Shown piece by piece: positions 1 through 6,943 of a stretch of DNA of 7,715 nt. The stretch is from Legionellaceae bacterium UBA2794 (GTDB lineage Bacteria; Pseudomonadota; Gammaproteobacteria; Legionellales; Legionellaceae). The notes under the pieces were generated by a model. It was not told where the DNA came from. It was given only the letters and a program-made list of their open reading frames with translations, and did not search any database. Positions within the stretch are counted from its first letter, which is position 1. Every line of letters starts with the position of its first letter. Made by a program: the position numbers and the translations under genes. The stretch spans positions 69,507 through 77,221 of the forward strand of contig DEHS01000092.1 of the NCBI GenBank assembly GCA_002352055.1. The letters are read 5' to 3'.

Positions 1-1
1 A

Positions 2-370
2 GGATTTGCTTTAGGTATGGAACGCATTTTGCTCCTGATGGAAAACTTGAATAAAATGGAACCAAAACTGCCTGGTAAATCGTTATTTATTATTGCGGTT
101 AATGCGGAAGCCCTTATTGCTGGTCTTATTATGGCTGAGCGAATTCGTGATATGAATCCCTCAATAGAAGTAATGACTAACACGGCTGGTGGCAGTTTCA
201 AAAGTCAATTTAAAAAGGCCGATAAAAGTGGGGCTCGTCTTGCTTTAATTCTTGGTGACGATGAAATTGCAAATCAGAAAGTAAGTGTTAAAGATTTAAG
301 AAAAGAAGCAGAACAATTTACGGTTGAACTGAGTAATATCAATCAATTTTTAGAAGATTATCTAGGCTGA
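2..370 (+). CDS. hisS: Histidyl-tRNA synthetase, C-terminal part (5' end outside window)
   Basis: This is the last 122 codons of a class II aminoacyl-tRNA synthetase that charges tRNA-His in the cytoplasm. The frame is already open at the left edge, where it reads GFALGMER. That is class II motif 3, whose arginine contacts ATP, so the ATG at 17 is internal and not a start. The rest is the anticodon-binding domain: a beta-strand with IIAVN, then the conserved run containing GGSFKSQFKKADKSGA and the strand LALILGDDE, which are typical of bacterial HisRS. The catalytic motifs 1 and 2 lie upstream of the window. It is followed 16 bases later by yfgM, as in E. coli, where hisS-yfgM-bamB-der are neighbours. 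The identification is firm; the gene is partial only because the window cuts it. Confidence 0.96.
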   Translation, partial: GFALGMERILLLMENLNKMEPKLPGKSLFIIAVNAEALIAGLIMAERIRDMNPSIEVMTNTAGGSFKSQFKKADKSGARLALILGDDEIANQKVSVKDLRKEAEQFTVELSNINQFLEDYLG

Positions 371-386
371 AGTGCAGGAGAAAGTA

Positions 387-1061
387 ATGTCAGTTTATAT
401 GACGGAAGATGAACAATTAGAAATAATGAAAAAATGGTGGAAGCGTTATGGTAATATCGTTACTATAATTGCGTCCCTTGTTTTATTGTCTATTGCTGGC
501 TACAGATATATGCACTGGCATCAGGATAAAATGACACAACAAGCTTCCAATACTTATGAAAATATGATGATTGCTTTTTCCAATCACAATATAAAATCAG
601 TTCGCTCCTATGCCAATCAATTAATTAAAGATTATGATAAAACAGTATATGCAGATGTTGCTCATATGACTTTGGCAAAAGTATACATTTCTAAAGATAA
701 ATTGGATAAGGCGAAAGAAGAATTACAAATTGTGGCAACAAAAAGCCATATGAATCCTCTCAAGCAGATAGCAAAAATTCGGATTGCACGTATTTACGCT
801 GCCGAGAAATCTTATTCGAACGCATTAAATGAGCTTTCTACAATCGATGACAAGACATACTTGCCAGTGATTAATGAATTAAAGGGAGATATTTATAGTG
901 CGACAGGACAATATCCTGAAGCCATTAATGCTTATAAACTGGCGATTGATGAAGTTAAAAACAATGGGATGGGTAACTTATTTTTGGAAATGAAAACTAA
1001 TGAGCTGGCTATGAAATCACAATCCATGATTGTTTTTGATAAAAAGTTACAGACCGCTTAA
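387..1061 (+). CDS. yfgM: YfgM-like membrane-anchored TPR protein, ancillary to the Sec translocon
   Basis: The 224-residue protein has a short cytoplasmic N-terminus, one membrane helix at about residues 24-43, and a periplasmic alpha-helical region at about 55-210 with TPR-like pairs (for example AHMTLAKVYISKDKLDKAKEE and GDIYSATGQYPEAINAYK). In E. coli, YfgM associates with SecYEG and the chaperone PpiD and helps proteins leaving the translocon; the same role is inferred here. I chose the ATG at 387 over the in-frame GTG at 372. A Shine-Dalgarno AGGAG at 376-380 sits 6 bases before 387 and would lie inside the coding region if 372 were used. The resulting N-terminus MSVYMTEDEQ also lines up with MEIYENENDQ of E. 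coli YfgM, as I recall it. The position between hisS and bamB supports the call. Confidence 0.92.
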   Translation: MSVYMTEDEQLEIMKKWWKRYGNIVTIIASLVLLSIAGYRYMHWHQDKMTQQASNTYENMMIAFSNHNIKSVRSYANQLIKDYDKTVYADVAHMTLAKVYISKDKLDKAKEELQIVATKSHMNPLKQIAKIRIARIYAAEKSYSNALNELSTIDDKTYLPVINELKGDIYSATGQYPEAINAYKLAIDEVKNNGMGNLFLEMKTNELAMKSQSMIVFDKKLQTA

Positions 1062-1088
1062 TTTTAGAACAAAAAAGGTTTTAGTTTT

Positions 1089-2243
1089 ATGAAGATTAAA
1101 TTAATAGTAGTTGCACTTATTACGATGATGCAGGGTTGTGCCCAAGTTGATGATTATATGCTAGGAAAAGATAACACCCCCAAACCTCAGGCACTTGAAC
1201 AAATTAACCCTAAAGTAAAAGTTGCGCAAAATTGGACATCTCCAGTTGGAAAAGCACGCAAAAGCCAGGAATACTTAAAGATAAAGCCGGTGATTCGTGG
1301 TGATTATATCTACAGTGCTGATGCAAGTGGTTTAATTCAATCGGTAAATAAAAAAGACGGTGCGATTAAATGGTCTACTCAATTGAAAAGTGGAATAGTG
1401 AGTGGCCCTTCTGTGGCTGATGGATTCATAGCGGTTGGTACAAATTCCTCATCATTAGTGTTACTAAATCAGGCTGACGGTAAAGAGTTATGGCGTGCTA
1501 AGGTATCTGGAGAAATATTGTCACCACCTGCTTTGTCTCATCAAAAGGTCATTGCAAAAACAATAGATGGTAAAGTTTTTGCATATGATGCGGTCACTGG
1601 CAAGCTTCTTTGGACAGCAGATCATGGTTCACCAAGTCTGGTTTTAAAGGCAAGCTCATCCCCAATTATTATTGATAATCTCGTTCTTATCGGTTTTTCT
1701 GATGGGAAACTGGATGCCATTGAACTGGATACGGGAAGAGTCGTTTGGCAGCGAAGTATTGCATATGCAACGGGTGCCAGTGATGTAGAACGACTTGTTG
1801 ATATTGATGCAGATCCCATTGTAAAAAATAAAGTGGCTTATCTTGCAAGTTACCAAGGTTATATTGGTGCTCTATCTCTTACAGATGGTCAATTTATCTG
1901 GAAAAAGTCCGGTTCAGTTTATAAAAATATGATTTTAAGCGCCAATACACTTTATCTTACTGACAGTAATGATGTTGTGTGGTCAATTAACAGTCGAACT
2001 GGCCAGGTTAATTGGAAACAGACAGCATTAAAAGCACGGGGGTTAACTGAACCTGTTCTTTTAGGTAATGATTTGGTAGTAGGTGATAAAACAGGATATT
2101 TGCACTTTATCGGTTCGCAGACCGGTGAATTATTAGCTCGTTCCCAATTGTCTGGTGGGGTCAGTATTTCTCCAAACGTGGCAGGAAGGAACCTGTACGT
2201 ATTAACTGATAATGGAATGCTTAATCAATTGTCCGTGAGCTAA
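1089..2243 (+). CDS. bamB: Outer-membrane protein assembly lipoprotein BamB
   Basis: BamB is the beta-propeller lipoprotein of the BAM complex, which inserts beta-barrel proteins into the outer membrane. The 384-residue protein starts with a short signal peptide ending in MMQGC, so Cys17 is the likely lipidated residue. Ala at +2 argues for outer-membrane sorting. The body carries repeated PQQ-type blade motifs, each with a Gly-x-x-x-Trp or similar (GAIKW at 91, GKELW at 131, GKLLW at 171, GRVVW at 216, GQFIW at 267, GQVNW at 305), as in an eight-bladed propeller. The BamA-contact loop of E. coli (LxLR) appears as LVLK at 184-187, and the RLxDxD segment is present at 235-240. The length is close to E. 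coli BamB (392). A weak AAAAGG ribosome site lies 10 bases upstream of the ATG. It sits 27 bases after yfgM and 5 bases before der. Confidence 0.95.
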   Translation: MKIKLIVVALITMMQGCAQVDDYMLGKDNTPKPQALEQINPKVKVAQNWTSPVGKARKSQEYLKIKPVIRGDYIYSADASGLIQSVNKKDGAIKWSTQLKSGIVSGPSVADGFIAVGTNSSSLVLLNQADGKELWRAKVSGEILSPPALSHQKVIAKTIDGKVFAYDAVTGKLLWTADHGSPSLVLKASSSPIIIDNLVLIGFSDGKLDAIELDTGRVVWQRSIAYATGASDVERLVDIDADPIVKNKVAYLASYQGYIGALSLTDGQFIWKKSGSVYKNMILSANTLYLTDSNDVVWSINSRTGQVNWKQTALKARGLTEPVLLGNDLVVGDKTGYLHFIGSQTGELLARSQLSGGVSISPNVAGRNLYVLTDNGMLNQLSVS

Positions 2244-2248
2244 TTTAA

Positions 2249-3640
2249 ATGATCCCAGTAATTGCTTTAGTAGGGCGTCCAAATGTTGGTAAGTCAACGT
2301 TATTCAATCGAATTACAAAAACACAAGATGCTTTGGTCGCGGACTTTCCTGGGCTGACGCGTGATCGTCAATACGGTGAAGCTTTCTATGAAAATAAACC
2401 GTTTATTGTGGTAGATACGGGTGGTATAGGGGTCGATGACATTGCTGTCGATAATTTGATGTCCAAACAGTCCGCTATAGCCTTGGAAGAAGCGGATGTT
2501 GTGCTTTTTATAGTTGATGGTCGCACAGGCTTAACAGGAATCGACCAAAATGTTGCCAACAATTTAAGAAAGCTAGGGAAAAAAATACATTTAGTGGTTA
2601 ATAAGACCGAAGGTCTGGATGATGACATTGCCTGTTCTGATTTTCAATCGCTGGGTATTACTGAGGTTCATTCCATATCTGCATCTCATGGAAGCGGAAT
2701 CAGCTCTTTACTTGAAAGCATCCTGGCTCCATTTGCACCACAAGCTGAAGAGTTATCACAAGATAATAATGTCATTAAAATTGCTTTCGCAGGACGTCCA
2801 AACGTTGGCAAATCTACTCTTATAAATCGTATCTTAGGTGAAGAAAGAGTAGTTGTTTATGATATGCCAGGCACAACTCGAGACAGCATCTCAATCCCTT
2901 TTGAACGAGATGATCAGCACTATATACTTATTGATACTGCTGGAGTAAGACGTAAATCACGAGTTGGTGAAAAGATTGAAAAATTTTCAGTGATTAAAAC
3001 CTTACAAGCTATTAAAGAATCTAATGTCTGCTTACAGCTTCTTGATGCCAATGAAGGTATTACAGATCAGGATATGAATTTACTCGGATTTATTATCGAA
3101 TCTGGTAAAGCATTGGTTATTGCCATCAATAAATGGGATGGTTTGGATGAAGAGCATAAAGAGCGGGTTAAAGAGGAGCTCTCACGCAGACTCCATTTTG
3201 CCAATTTTGCTAAAATTCGTTTTATCTCAGCATTACATGGTAGTGGTGTAGGGGGATTATTTAAAGATATTAATGAAGCCTACGCATCTGCAACACAGTC
3301 ATTCTCCACACCAAGGTTAACCCGGTTATTACAAGACATCAGCACGAAACATACACCGCCATGTGTTAATGGCCGAAGGATTAAGTTACGTTATGCGCAC
3401 ATCGGTGGACATAATCCGCCTATAATCATAATTCATGGGAATCAATTAAATTCTTTACCAGATAGTTATAAACGATATTTAAATAATGAGTTTATAAAGC
3501 ATTTAGGATTGGTCGGAACTCCGTTAAAAATTGAATTTAAAGGAGGGGATAACCCCTATGCGGAGAAGAAAAATAAATTATCTCAACGACAGGTAAATAA
3601 GAAAAAGCGTTTAATGAAACGAGTGAAAAGTAAAAAATAG
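2249..3640 (+). CDS. der: Ribosome biogenesis double GTPase Der (EngA)
   Basis: Der is an essential GTPase that acts in late 50S subunit maturation. The 463-residue protein has two tandem G domains and a C-terminal KH-like domain. Domain 1 shows GRPNVGKST at 9-17, the switch PGLTRD at 34-39, DTGG at 56-59 and NKTE at 118-121. Domain 2 shows GRPNVGKST at 182-190, PGTTRD at 207-212, DTAG at 229-232 and NKWD at 294-297. The KH domain covers about 352-440 and ends in a lysine-rich tail. The G4 motif of domain 1 has Glu where the usual motif NKxD has Asp. The ATG lies only 5 bases after the bamB stop. Its likely ribosome site, GTGAG at 2235-2239, is inside the end of bamB, so the two are probably translationally linked. 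No strong terminator follows in the 92 bases before the convergent stress-protein gene. Confidence 0.97.
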   Translation: MIPVIALVGRPNVGKSTLFNRITKTQDALVADFPGLTRDRQYGEAFYENKPFIVVDTGGIGVDDIAVDNLMSKQSAIALEEADVVLFIVDGRTGLTGIDQNVANNLRKLGKKIHLVVNKTEGLDDDIACSDFQSLGITEVHSISASHGSGISSLLESILAPFAPQAEELSQDNNVIKIAFAGRPNVGKSTLINRILGEERVVVYDMPGTTRDSISIPFERDDQHYILIDTAGVRRKSRVGEKIEKFSVIKTLQAIKESNVCLQLLDANEGITDQDMNLLGFIIESGKALVIAINKWDGLDEEHKERVKEELSRRLHFANFAKIRFISALHGSGVGGLFKDINEAYASATQSFSTPRLTRLLQDISTKHTPPCVNGRRIKLRYAHIGGHNPPIIIIHGNQLNSLPDSYKRYLNNEFIKHLGLVGTPLKIEFKGGDNPYAEKKNKLSQRQVNKKKRLMKRVKSKK

Positions 3641-3732
3641 TACGATATAGGATGCTTTTGTAACACTATGTTCTATTTTTAATAGTTAATACTTAGCCTG
3701 TAAGATTTTGATCTTTAGTTATTTCATCGTCA

Positions 3733-4152
3733 TCATACCCGTAATGTTAACACATCACATGGGGCATGCTTAATTGTTTCATGAGCAGTACTGCCTAAAA
3801 AGAATTGTAATCCAGTTGTGGAATGGCTTCCCAAGATGATGAGCTGACATTTCAAATCTTCAACCTTACTGATAATATGATCGCGCACCGAACCAATTTC
3901 AACAAATTGTTGTGATTGCGGTATTTTGAAGTTTTCGCCAATTAAAGACAATACGGTTTTGGCGTCTTCGGTTGAGGGATTCGCCAGTTCAGTAAATCCA
4001 AGTCCTTGTGCTAGCTGTATACTCGCAGGCAGTTCAATTACATGGAGTAAATAAAGTTTGGCTTTAAACTTTTTTGCAATAGTTACCGCTTTTTCTGTAA
4101 GATGATTATGCTCAATGAGTAAATCTGTAGCAAATAATATATTCTTGTACAT
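3733..4152 (-). CDS. Universal stress protein (UspA family), degenerate nucleotide-binding loop
   Basis: This 139-residue protein has the single-domain Usp fold: first strand YKNILFATD with Asp10, second strand AKLYLLHVIE, an EIGSVRDHI segment, strand LIILGSH and C-terminal CDVLTLRV. ATP-binding members carry G-x2-G-x9-G-S/T after the fourth strand. Here the loop reads G108-SH-S111 and then, eight residues later, G120-S121, so the second glycine is Ser and the loop is one residue short. By family knowledge this points to altered or lost ATP binding, as in UspA-type members; that is inference. The ATG has a GAGG ribosome site 5 bases upstream. It is 67 bases downstream of folK on the same strand, so it may be a third gene of that operon or have its own promoter. 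Family members help cells survive starvation and other stress; the exact role of this one is unknown. Confidence 0.92.
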   Translation of the reverse strand: MYKNILFATDLLIEHNHLTEKAVTIAKKFKAKLYLLHVIELPASIQLAQGLGFTELANPSTEDAKTVLSLIGENFKIPQSQQFVEIGSVRDHIISKVEDLKCQLIILGSHSTTGLQFFLGSTAHETIKHAPCDVLTLRV

Positions 4153-4161
4153 AAGGACCTC

Positions 4162-4175
4162 ATTCTAAATAGAAT
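4162..4175. repeat. Short perfect inverted repeat upstream of the stress protein gene
   Basis: ATTCTA and TAGAAT form two perfect 6-base arms around a central AA. The repeat lies between the candidate -10 element and the ribosome site of the stress-protein gene, about where transcription would begin. It could be a small operator or a weak RNA hairpin; no known regulator site is recognised. AT-rich DNA produces such short palindromes by chance. Confidence 0.35.
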
Positions 4176-4181
4176 CATTAA

Positions 4182-4188
4182 GTTATAG
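4182..4188 (-). promoter_or_regulatory. Candidate -10 element for the universal stress protein gene
   Basis: On the minus strand the hexamer TATAAC is preceded directly by C and followed by T (CTATAACT), which resembles the extended -10 of stationary-phase sigma-S promoters. The hexamer 17 bases upstream (TATTTT) is a poor -35, which sigma-S tolerates. Transcription would start near 4175, about 23 bases before the ATG. This is pattern matching in AT-rich DNA, so confidence is low. Confidence 0.3.
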
Positions 4189-4219
4189 TGTAGTAGATTC
4201 TTATAAAATAGGTTTAATT

Positions 4220-4633
4220 TTACCTTGAAAGTTGTGGGTTAATTTCTAATAAAGGAATAATTACAAAATCTCTCTGTTTGTAATAGGGATGAGGGATTTG
4301 CAGTAAATGTGTGCTAATTGTTCGATTGCCATAAAATATAATATCTATATCTAAAGTACGTGGTCCCCAATGCTTCTTACGTGTTCTGCCTTGTTGATCT
4401 TCAATTCTTTTGCATAATTTCAGCAGGACTTTTGGTGCTAATATTGTTTTGATTTCTACTACGGCATTACAAAAATCTTGCTGACTACATACCCCCCATG
4501 CCTTATTCCAATATAATCGGGAGATTTTATTTACATGAGTAGAGGGCAAATTTTTCAAGGCTTTGATTGCCTGTCTTATTTGCCGCTCAGGGTTTTTTTG
4601 ATTTGAACCTAATCCCAGGTAACATCGATTCAT
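4220..4633 (-). CDS. folK: 2-amino-4-hydroxy-6-hydroxymethyldihydropteridine pyrophosphokinase (HPPK)
   Basis: FolK transfers pyrophosphate from ATP to 6-hydroxymethyl-7,8-dihydropterin, the step before dihydropteroate synthase in folate synthesis. The 137-residue protein begins YLGLGSN and contains the HPPK signature HWGPRTLDIDII. Arg92, Asp95 and Asp97 (the Mg-binding pair) have the same numbers as in E. coli, and His115 and Arg121 in PHPYYKQR also match. The protein ends at LLEINPQLSR, about 22 residues before the end of the 159-residue E. coli enzyme, so the C-terminal tail is missing although the catalytic residues are all present. The ATG overlaps the pcnB stop as ATGA and has no clear ribosome site, so translation probably depends on ribosomes finishing pcnB. 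The pcnB-folK pair is common in gammaproteobacteria. Confidence 0.95.
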   Translation of the reverse strand: MNRCYLGLGSNQKNPERQIRQAIKALKNLPSTHVNKISRLYWNKAWGVCSQQDFCNAVVEIKTILAPKVLLKLCKRIEDQQGRTRKKHWGPRTLDIDIIFYGNRTISTHLLQIPHPYYKQRDFVIIPLLEINPQLSR

Positions 4634-5955
4634 TTAACAGGGTTTTTAATTACAGGTTTTTTGGGTTTTCGTTTACGTCGCGGTTTATTTAAAGTAGCTG
4701 GAGTTATCGATGCAATCATCTTGGCCTGTTCAGTTTCATCTACTTCCTGAAAAGTTGTCCACCACTGCGCAAGCTCAATGGCCTCATCGCCTGCCAAAGC
4801 TCTTAATGCCATGAAATCGTATGCTGCTCTGAATCTTGGATGTTGCAGCAGATTAAAAGCCCTGCCACCCATTCGTTTGGAAAAGCGATATTGAAGTAAC
4901 CATATTTCTCTTATTACTTGCGTGTACCTTTTCGGTATCGAAATAATTTTATTTTGCTCTGATATGACCAGAGACATTGCTTTTTCAATAGCAGGTAACG
5001 GATCCATGCCTGAAGCTTGTAATTTTTTAGAGCGGTCAATCATGGGAAACCAAAGTAATACGGCAAATATAAAAGCAGGTGTTACTGGTTTATCATCTCT
5101 AATACGTGTATCCGTATTTTCAAGTGCTATTCCTATGAGGGGATTTACTGGATAATCGGTATGCAGCAACTCAGCTGCAAGGGGGCATAAATGTTGGAAC
5201 AATCCATATTGTAGTAGTAAGCGCTGCACGGTTACTGCCTCACCACACTGGTATAGTTTAGTCATCTCATCAAATAAACGAGAGTTGGAAACATGAGTAA
5301 TCAACTGACTTATTTGAGGGAAGGGAGCTTCCGTTTCAGGAGCCAGATTAAAATGGAGTTTGGCACTGAATCTCACAGCGCGTAACATACGCACCGGATC
5401 TTCCTTATAACGAGTTACCGGATCTCCAATCATTCGAATGAGTTTCTCTTCAACATCCTTTACACCGCCGGTAAAGTCAATGATTGAGGAGTCATCGATA
5501 TTATAATAGAGCGAGTTTACCGTGAAGTCCCGACGCCAGGCATCTTCATCCATGGATCCATAAACATTATCGCGAACCAGCATACCTTTTTCATTAGTTT
5601 GTTGGCTTGCATCGACAGCGTCATGGCCACGAAAAGTGGCTACTTCAATAATTTCGCGATGAAATAAAATATGAACTAATTTGAATCGGCGACCAATTAT
5701 TCGTCCATTACGAAATAAATTTTTTATTTCATTTGGAGTCGCATTGGTTGCTACATCAAAATCTTTTGGTGCTTTATGAAGCAACAGATCTCTTACGCTC
5801 CCTCCGACGAGGTATGCTTGAAATCCTCCACTAATAAGACGATTCAGCACTTTTAAAGCATTATTACTGATGTCAGTTTTAGAAATTGAATGTTTATTCC
5901 GTGGAATAATATAGGCTGTATCAACGGGAAGTTTATGGCCTCGCTTTTTTTTCAA
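4630..5955 (-). CDS. pcnB: Poly(A) polymerase I (non-ATG start)
   Basis: PcnB adds 3' poly(A) tails to RNA and so promotes RNA decay. Numbered from the TTG at 5955, the protein has 441 residues. The nucleotidyltransferase motif LVGGSVRDLLL (49-59) is followed by KDFDVAT with catalytic Asp65 and Asp67, then EVATFRGH (104-111), RRDFTVNSLYY (141-151) and the neck region RYKEDPVRMLRAVRFSAKL (182-200). The C-terminal helical part contains IPKR and HPRFRAAYDFMALRA. It ends in a very basic Lys/Arg tail, as in E. coli PcnB, which separates it from CCA-adding enzymes. No ATG occurs in frame before residue 125 and no GTG before residue 36, which is inside conserved sequence. The start must therefore be TTG at 5955 or a rarer codon upstream, such as ATC at 5979, with a stop at 5989-5991 as the limit. 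It heads the pcnB-folK operon. Confidence 0.95.
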   Translation of the reverse strand: MKKKRGHKLPVDTAYIIPRNKHSISKTDISNNALKVLNRLISGGFQAYLVGGSVRDLLLHKAPKDFDVATNATPNEIKNLFRNGRIIGRRFKLVHILFHREIIEVATFRGHDAVDASQQTNEKGMLVRDNVYGSMDEDAWRRDFTVNSLYYNIDDSSIIDFTGGVKDVEEKLIRMIGDPVTRYKEDPVRMLRAVRFSAKLHFNLAPETEAPFPQISQLITHVSNSRLFDEMTKLYQCGEAVTVQRLLLQYGLFQHLCPLAAELLHTDYPVNPLIGIALENTDTRIRDDKPVTPAFIFAVLLWFPMIDRSKKLQASGMDPLPAIEKAMSLVISEQNKIISIPKRYTQVIREIWLLQYRFSKRMGGRAFNLLQHPRFRAAYDFMALRALAGDEAIELAQWWTTFQEVDETEQAKMIASITPATLNKPRRKRKPKKPVIKNPVK

Positions 5956-5992
5956 CAGCTTTTTGATGAATTTGATGATTGCAGTTTCTCAC

Positions 5993-6019
5993 TTGATAAT
6001 TAAACTATTTAATTATAAC
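5993..6019 (+). promoter_or_regulatory. Possible promoter for the TerC-family gene
   Basis: TTGATA (5993-5998) and TATAAC (6014-6019) occur on the + strand with a 15-base spacer, which is shorter than ideal. The -10 covers almost the same bases as the -10 of the divergent pcnB promoter, so the two could compete for polymerase. No better + strand promoter was seen between here and the ribosome site at 6089. Confidence 0.25.
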
Positions 6020-6040
6020 GAAGCAAATCAATAAAGTGAA
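6012..6040 (-). promoter_or_regulatory. sigma-70-type promoter for pcnB-folK
   Basis: On the minus strand, TTCACT (6040-6035, 4 of 6 matches to the -35 consensus) and a perfect TATAAT (6017-6012) are separated by exactly 17 bases. Transcription would start near 6005. This leaves a leader of about 25 bases to the ATC at 5979 and about 50 bases to the TTG at 5955. Confidence 0.6.
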
Positions 6041-6098
6041 TCATTTACCTTTACAAATATTTTAGAGAGAATAGCCCTAAAACAATTTGGAATATTAC

Positions 6099-6827
6099 AT
6101 GGATTTCTTGGATATAACTTTAAGCCTTGTTGCACTGATTATACTGGAAGTTATCTTAGGGATAGATAATCTGGTAATCCTGTCTATTTTAACCGAAAAA
6201 TTACCCGTAGAAAAAAGACGTAAAGCAAGGCACTGGGGACTTACTTTTGCCTGGGTTACTCGTTTGCTGTTATTGGGTTCAGCTGTATACATGGTGAAGC
6301 TGGTAAAGCCGCTAATAACAATTGGTACGCTCACGTTGTCCGCGCGAGATATTTTTTTACTACTGGGAGGGGCTTTTCTTATATGGAAATCTACTGATGA
6401 AATCCATAAAGATGTTATGGATGAGCCTTTGGTTACTCCTATCACTACTAAAAAAGCATCAGCAGCAACCTTTAGAGGAGTGGTAATCCAGATTGCTTTG
6501 CTCGATATTATCTTCTCATTAGATAGTGTCTTAACCGCAGTGGGCTTAACTTCTGTATTCTGGGTAATGGCTCTAGCTATTACCTTTGCCATTTTAATAA
6601 TGATTTATGCAAGCGAATGGGTAAGTAATTTTATTTCAGAGCATCCTTCAATAAAAATGTTAGCTTTGAGTTATTTAATTTTAATTGGCATGGTTCTGGT
6701 GGCTGATGGGCTTTCATTTCATGTCCCAAGGGGGTATTTGTATTTCGCAATGGGATTTTCTCTTAGTGTAGAGTCACTTAACCTATATAGAGCATCCAAA
6801 AAGAAAAAAAAGAAATCTAGAAAGTAA
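6099..6827 (+). CDS. TerC-family integral membrane protein (YgdQ-like)
   Basis: The 242-residue protein has about seven membrane helices (near 7-31, 48-68, 82-98, 125-150, 152-172, 187-206 and 212-230). It carries the two TerC signature segments: EVILGIDNLV at 17-26 and DIIFSLDSVLTAVG at 136-149, whose acidic and Asn/Ser residues lie within the membrane. It closely resembles E. coli YgdQ as I recall it, including HPSIKMLALS and VPRGYLYFAMGFS. Some TerC relatives (Alx, YceF/YkoY types) export manganese; whether this one does is unknown. I chose the ATG at 6099 over the in-frame TTG at 6087 because GGA at 6089-6091 is a well-placed ribosome site for it and overlaps the TTG. The C-terminus is a lysine-rich tail encoded by A-runs, including eight A at 6804-6811. 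It is divergent from pcnB. Confidence 0.93.
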   Translation: MDFLDITLSLVALIILEVILGIDNLVILSILTEKLPVEKRRKARHWGLTFAWVTRLLLLGSAVYMVKLVKPLITIGTLTLSARDIFLLLGGAFLIWKSTDEIHKDVMDEPLVTPITTKKASAATFRGVVIQIALLDIIFSLDSVLTAVGLTSVFWVMALAITFAILIMIYASEWVSNFISEHPSIKMLALSYLILIGMVLVADGLSFHVPRGYLYFAMGFSLSVESLNLYRASKKKKKKSRK

Positions 6828-6943
6828 TATCTGGTTTGTCATCGCCTGCTTTGGCATGGCCTTTTGTGTTATTAAAAAAGGTAAGAATAAGGTTTCATTT
6901 TAAATAATTAACACTCATTAACGATAGGTAAAAAGGAAGTAAG

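Noticed and set aside
372..386. GTG start for yfgM at 372
   Set aside because: It would place the ribosome site inside the gene; the ATG at 387 matches the family N-terminus.
1129..1142. Unusual BamB lipobox (MMQGC)
   Set aside because: Met and Gln before Gly-Cys are uncommon, but the older lipoprotein pattern allows them, and the cysteine position fits BamB.
1622..1856. Two minus-strand open frames inside bamB
   Set aside because: They are antisense shadows of the BamB propeller region with low-complexity translations.
2386..2825. Open frames at 2386-2628 (minus) and 2619-2825 (+) within der
   Set aside because: They overlap the conserved Der coding sequence in other frames and show no motifs or ribosome sites.
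3641..3732. Possible terminator hairpins between der and the stress-protein gene (CTATT/AATAG at 3673-3685, AAGAT/ATCTT at 3702-3715)
   Set aside because: The stems are only five AT-rich pairs with no proper T-run, so they are too weak to call. Nothing else is visible in this gap.
6095..6592. Open frame of 165 codons on the minus strand inside the TerC-family gene
   Set aside because: It lies wholly antisense to a gene with clear family motifs, and its translation resembles no family I recognise.
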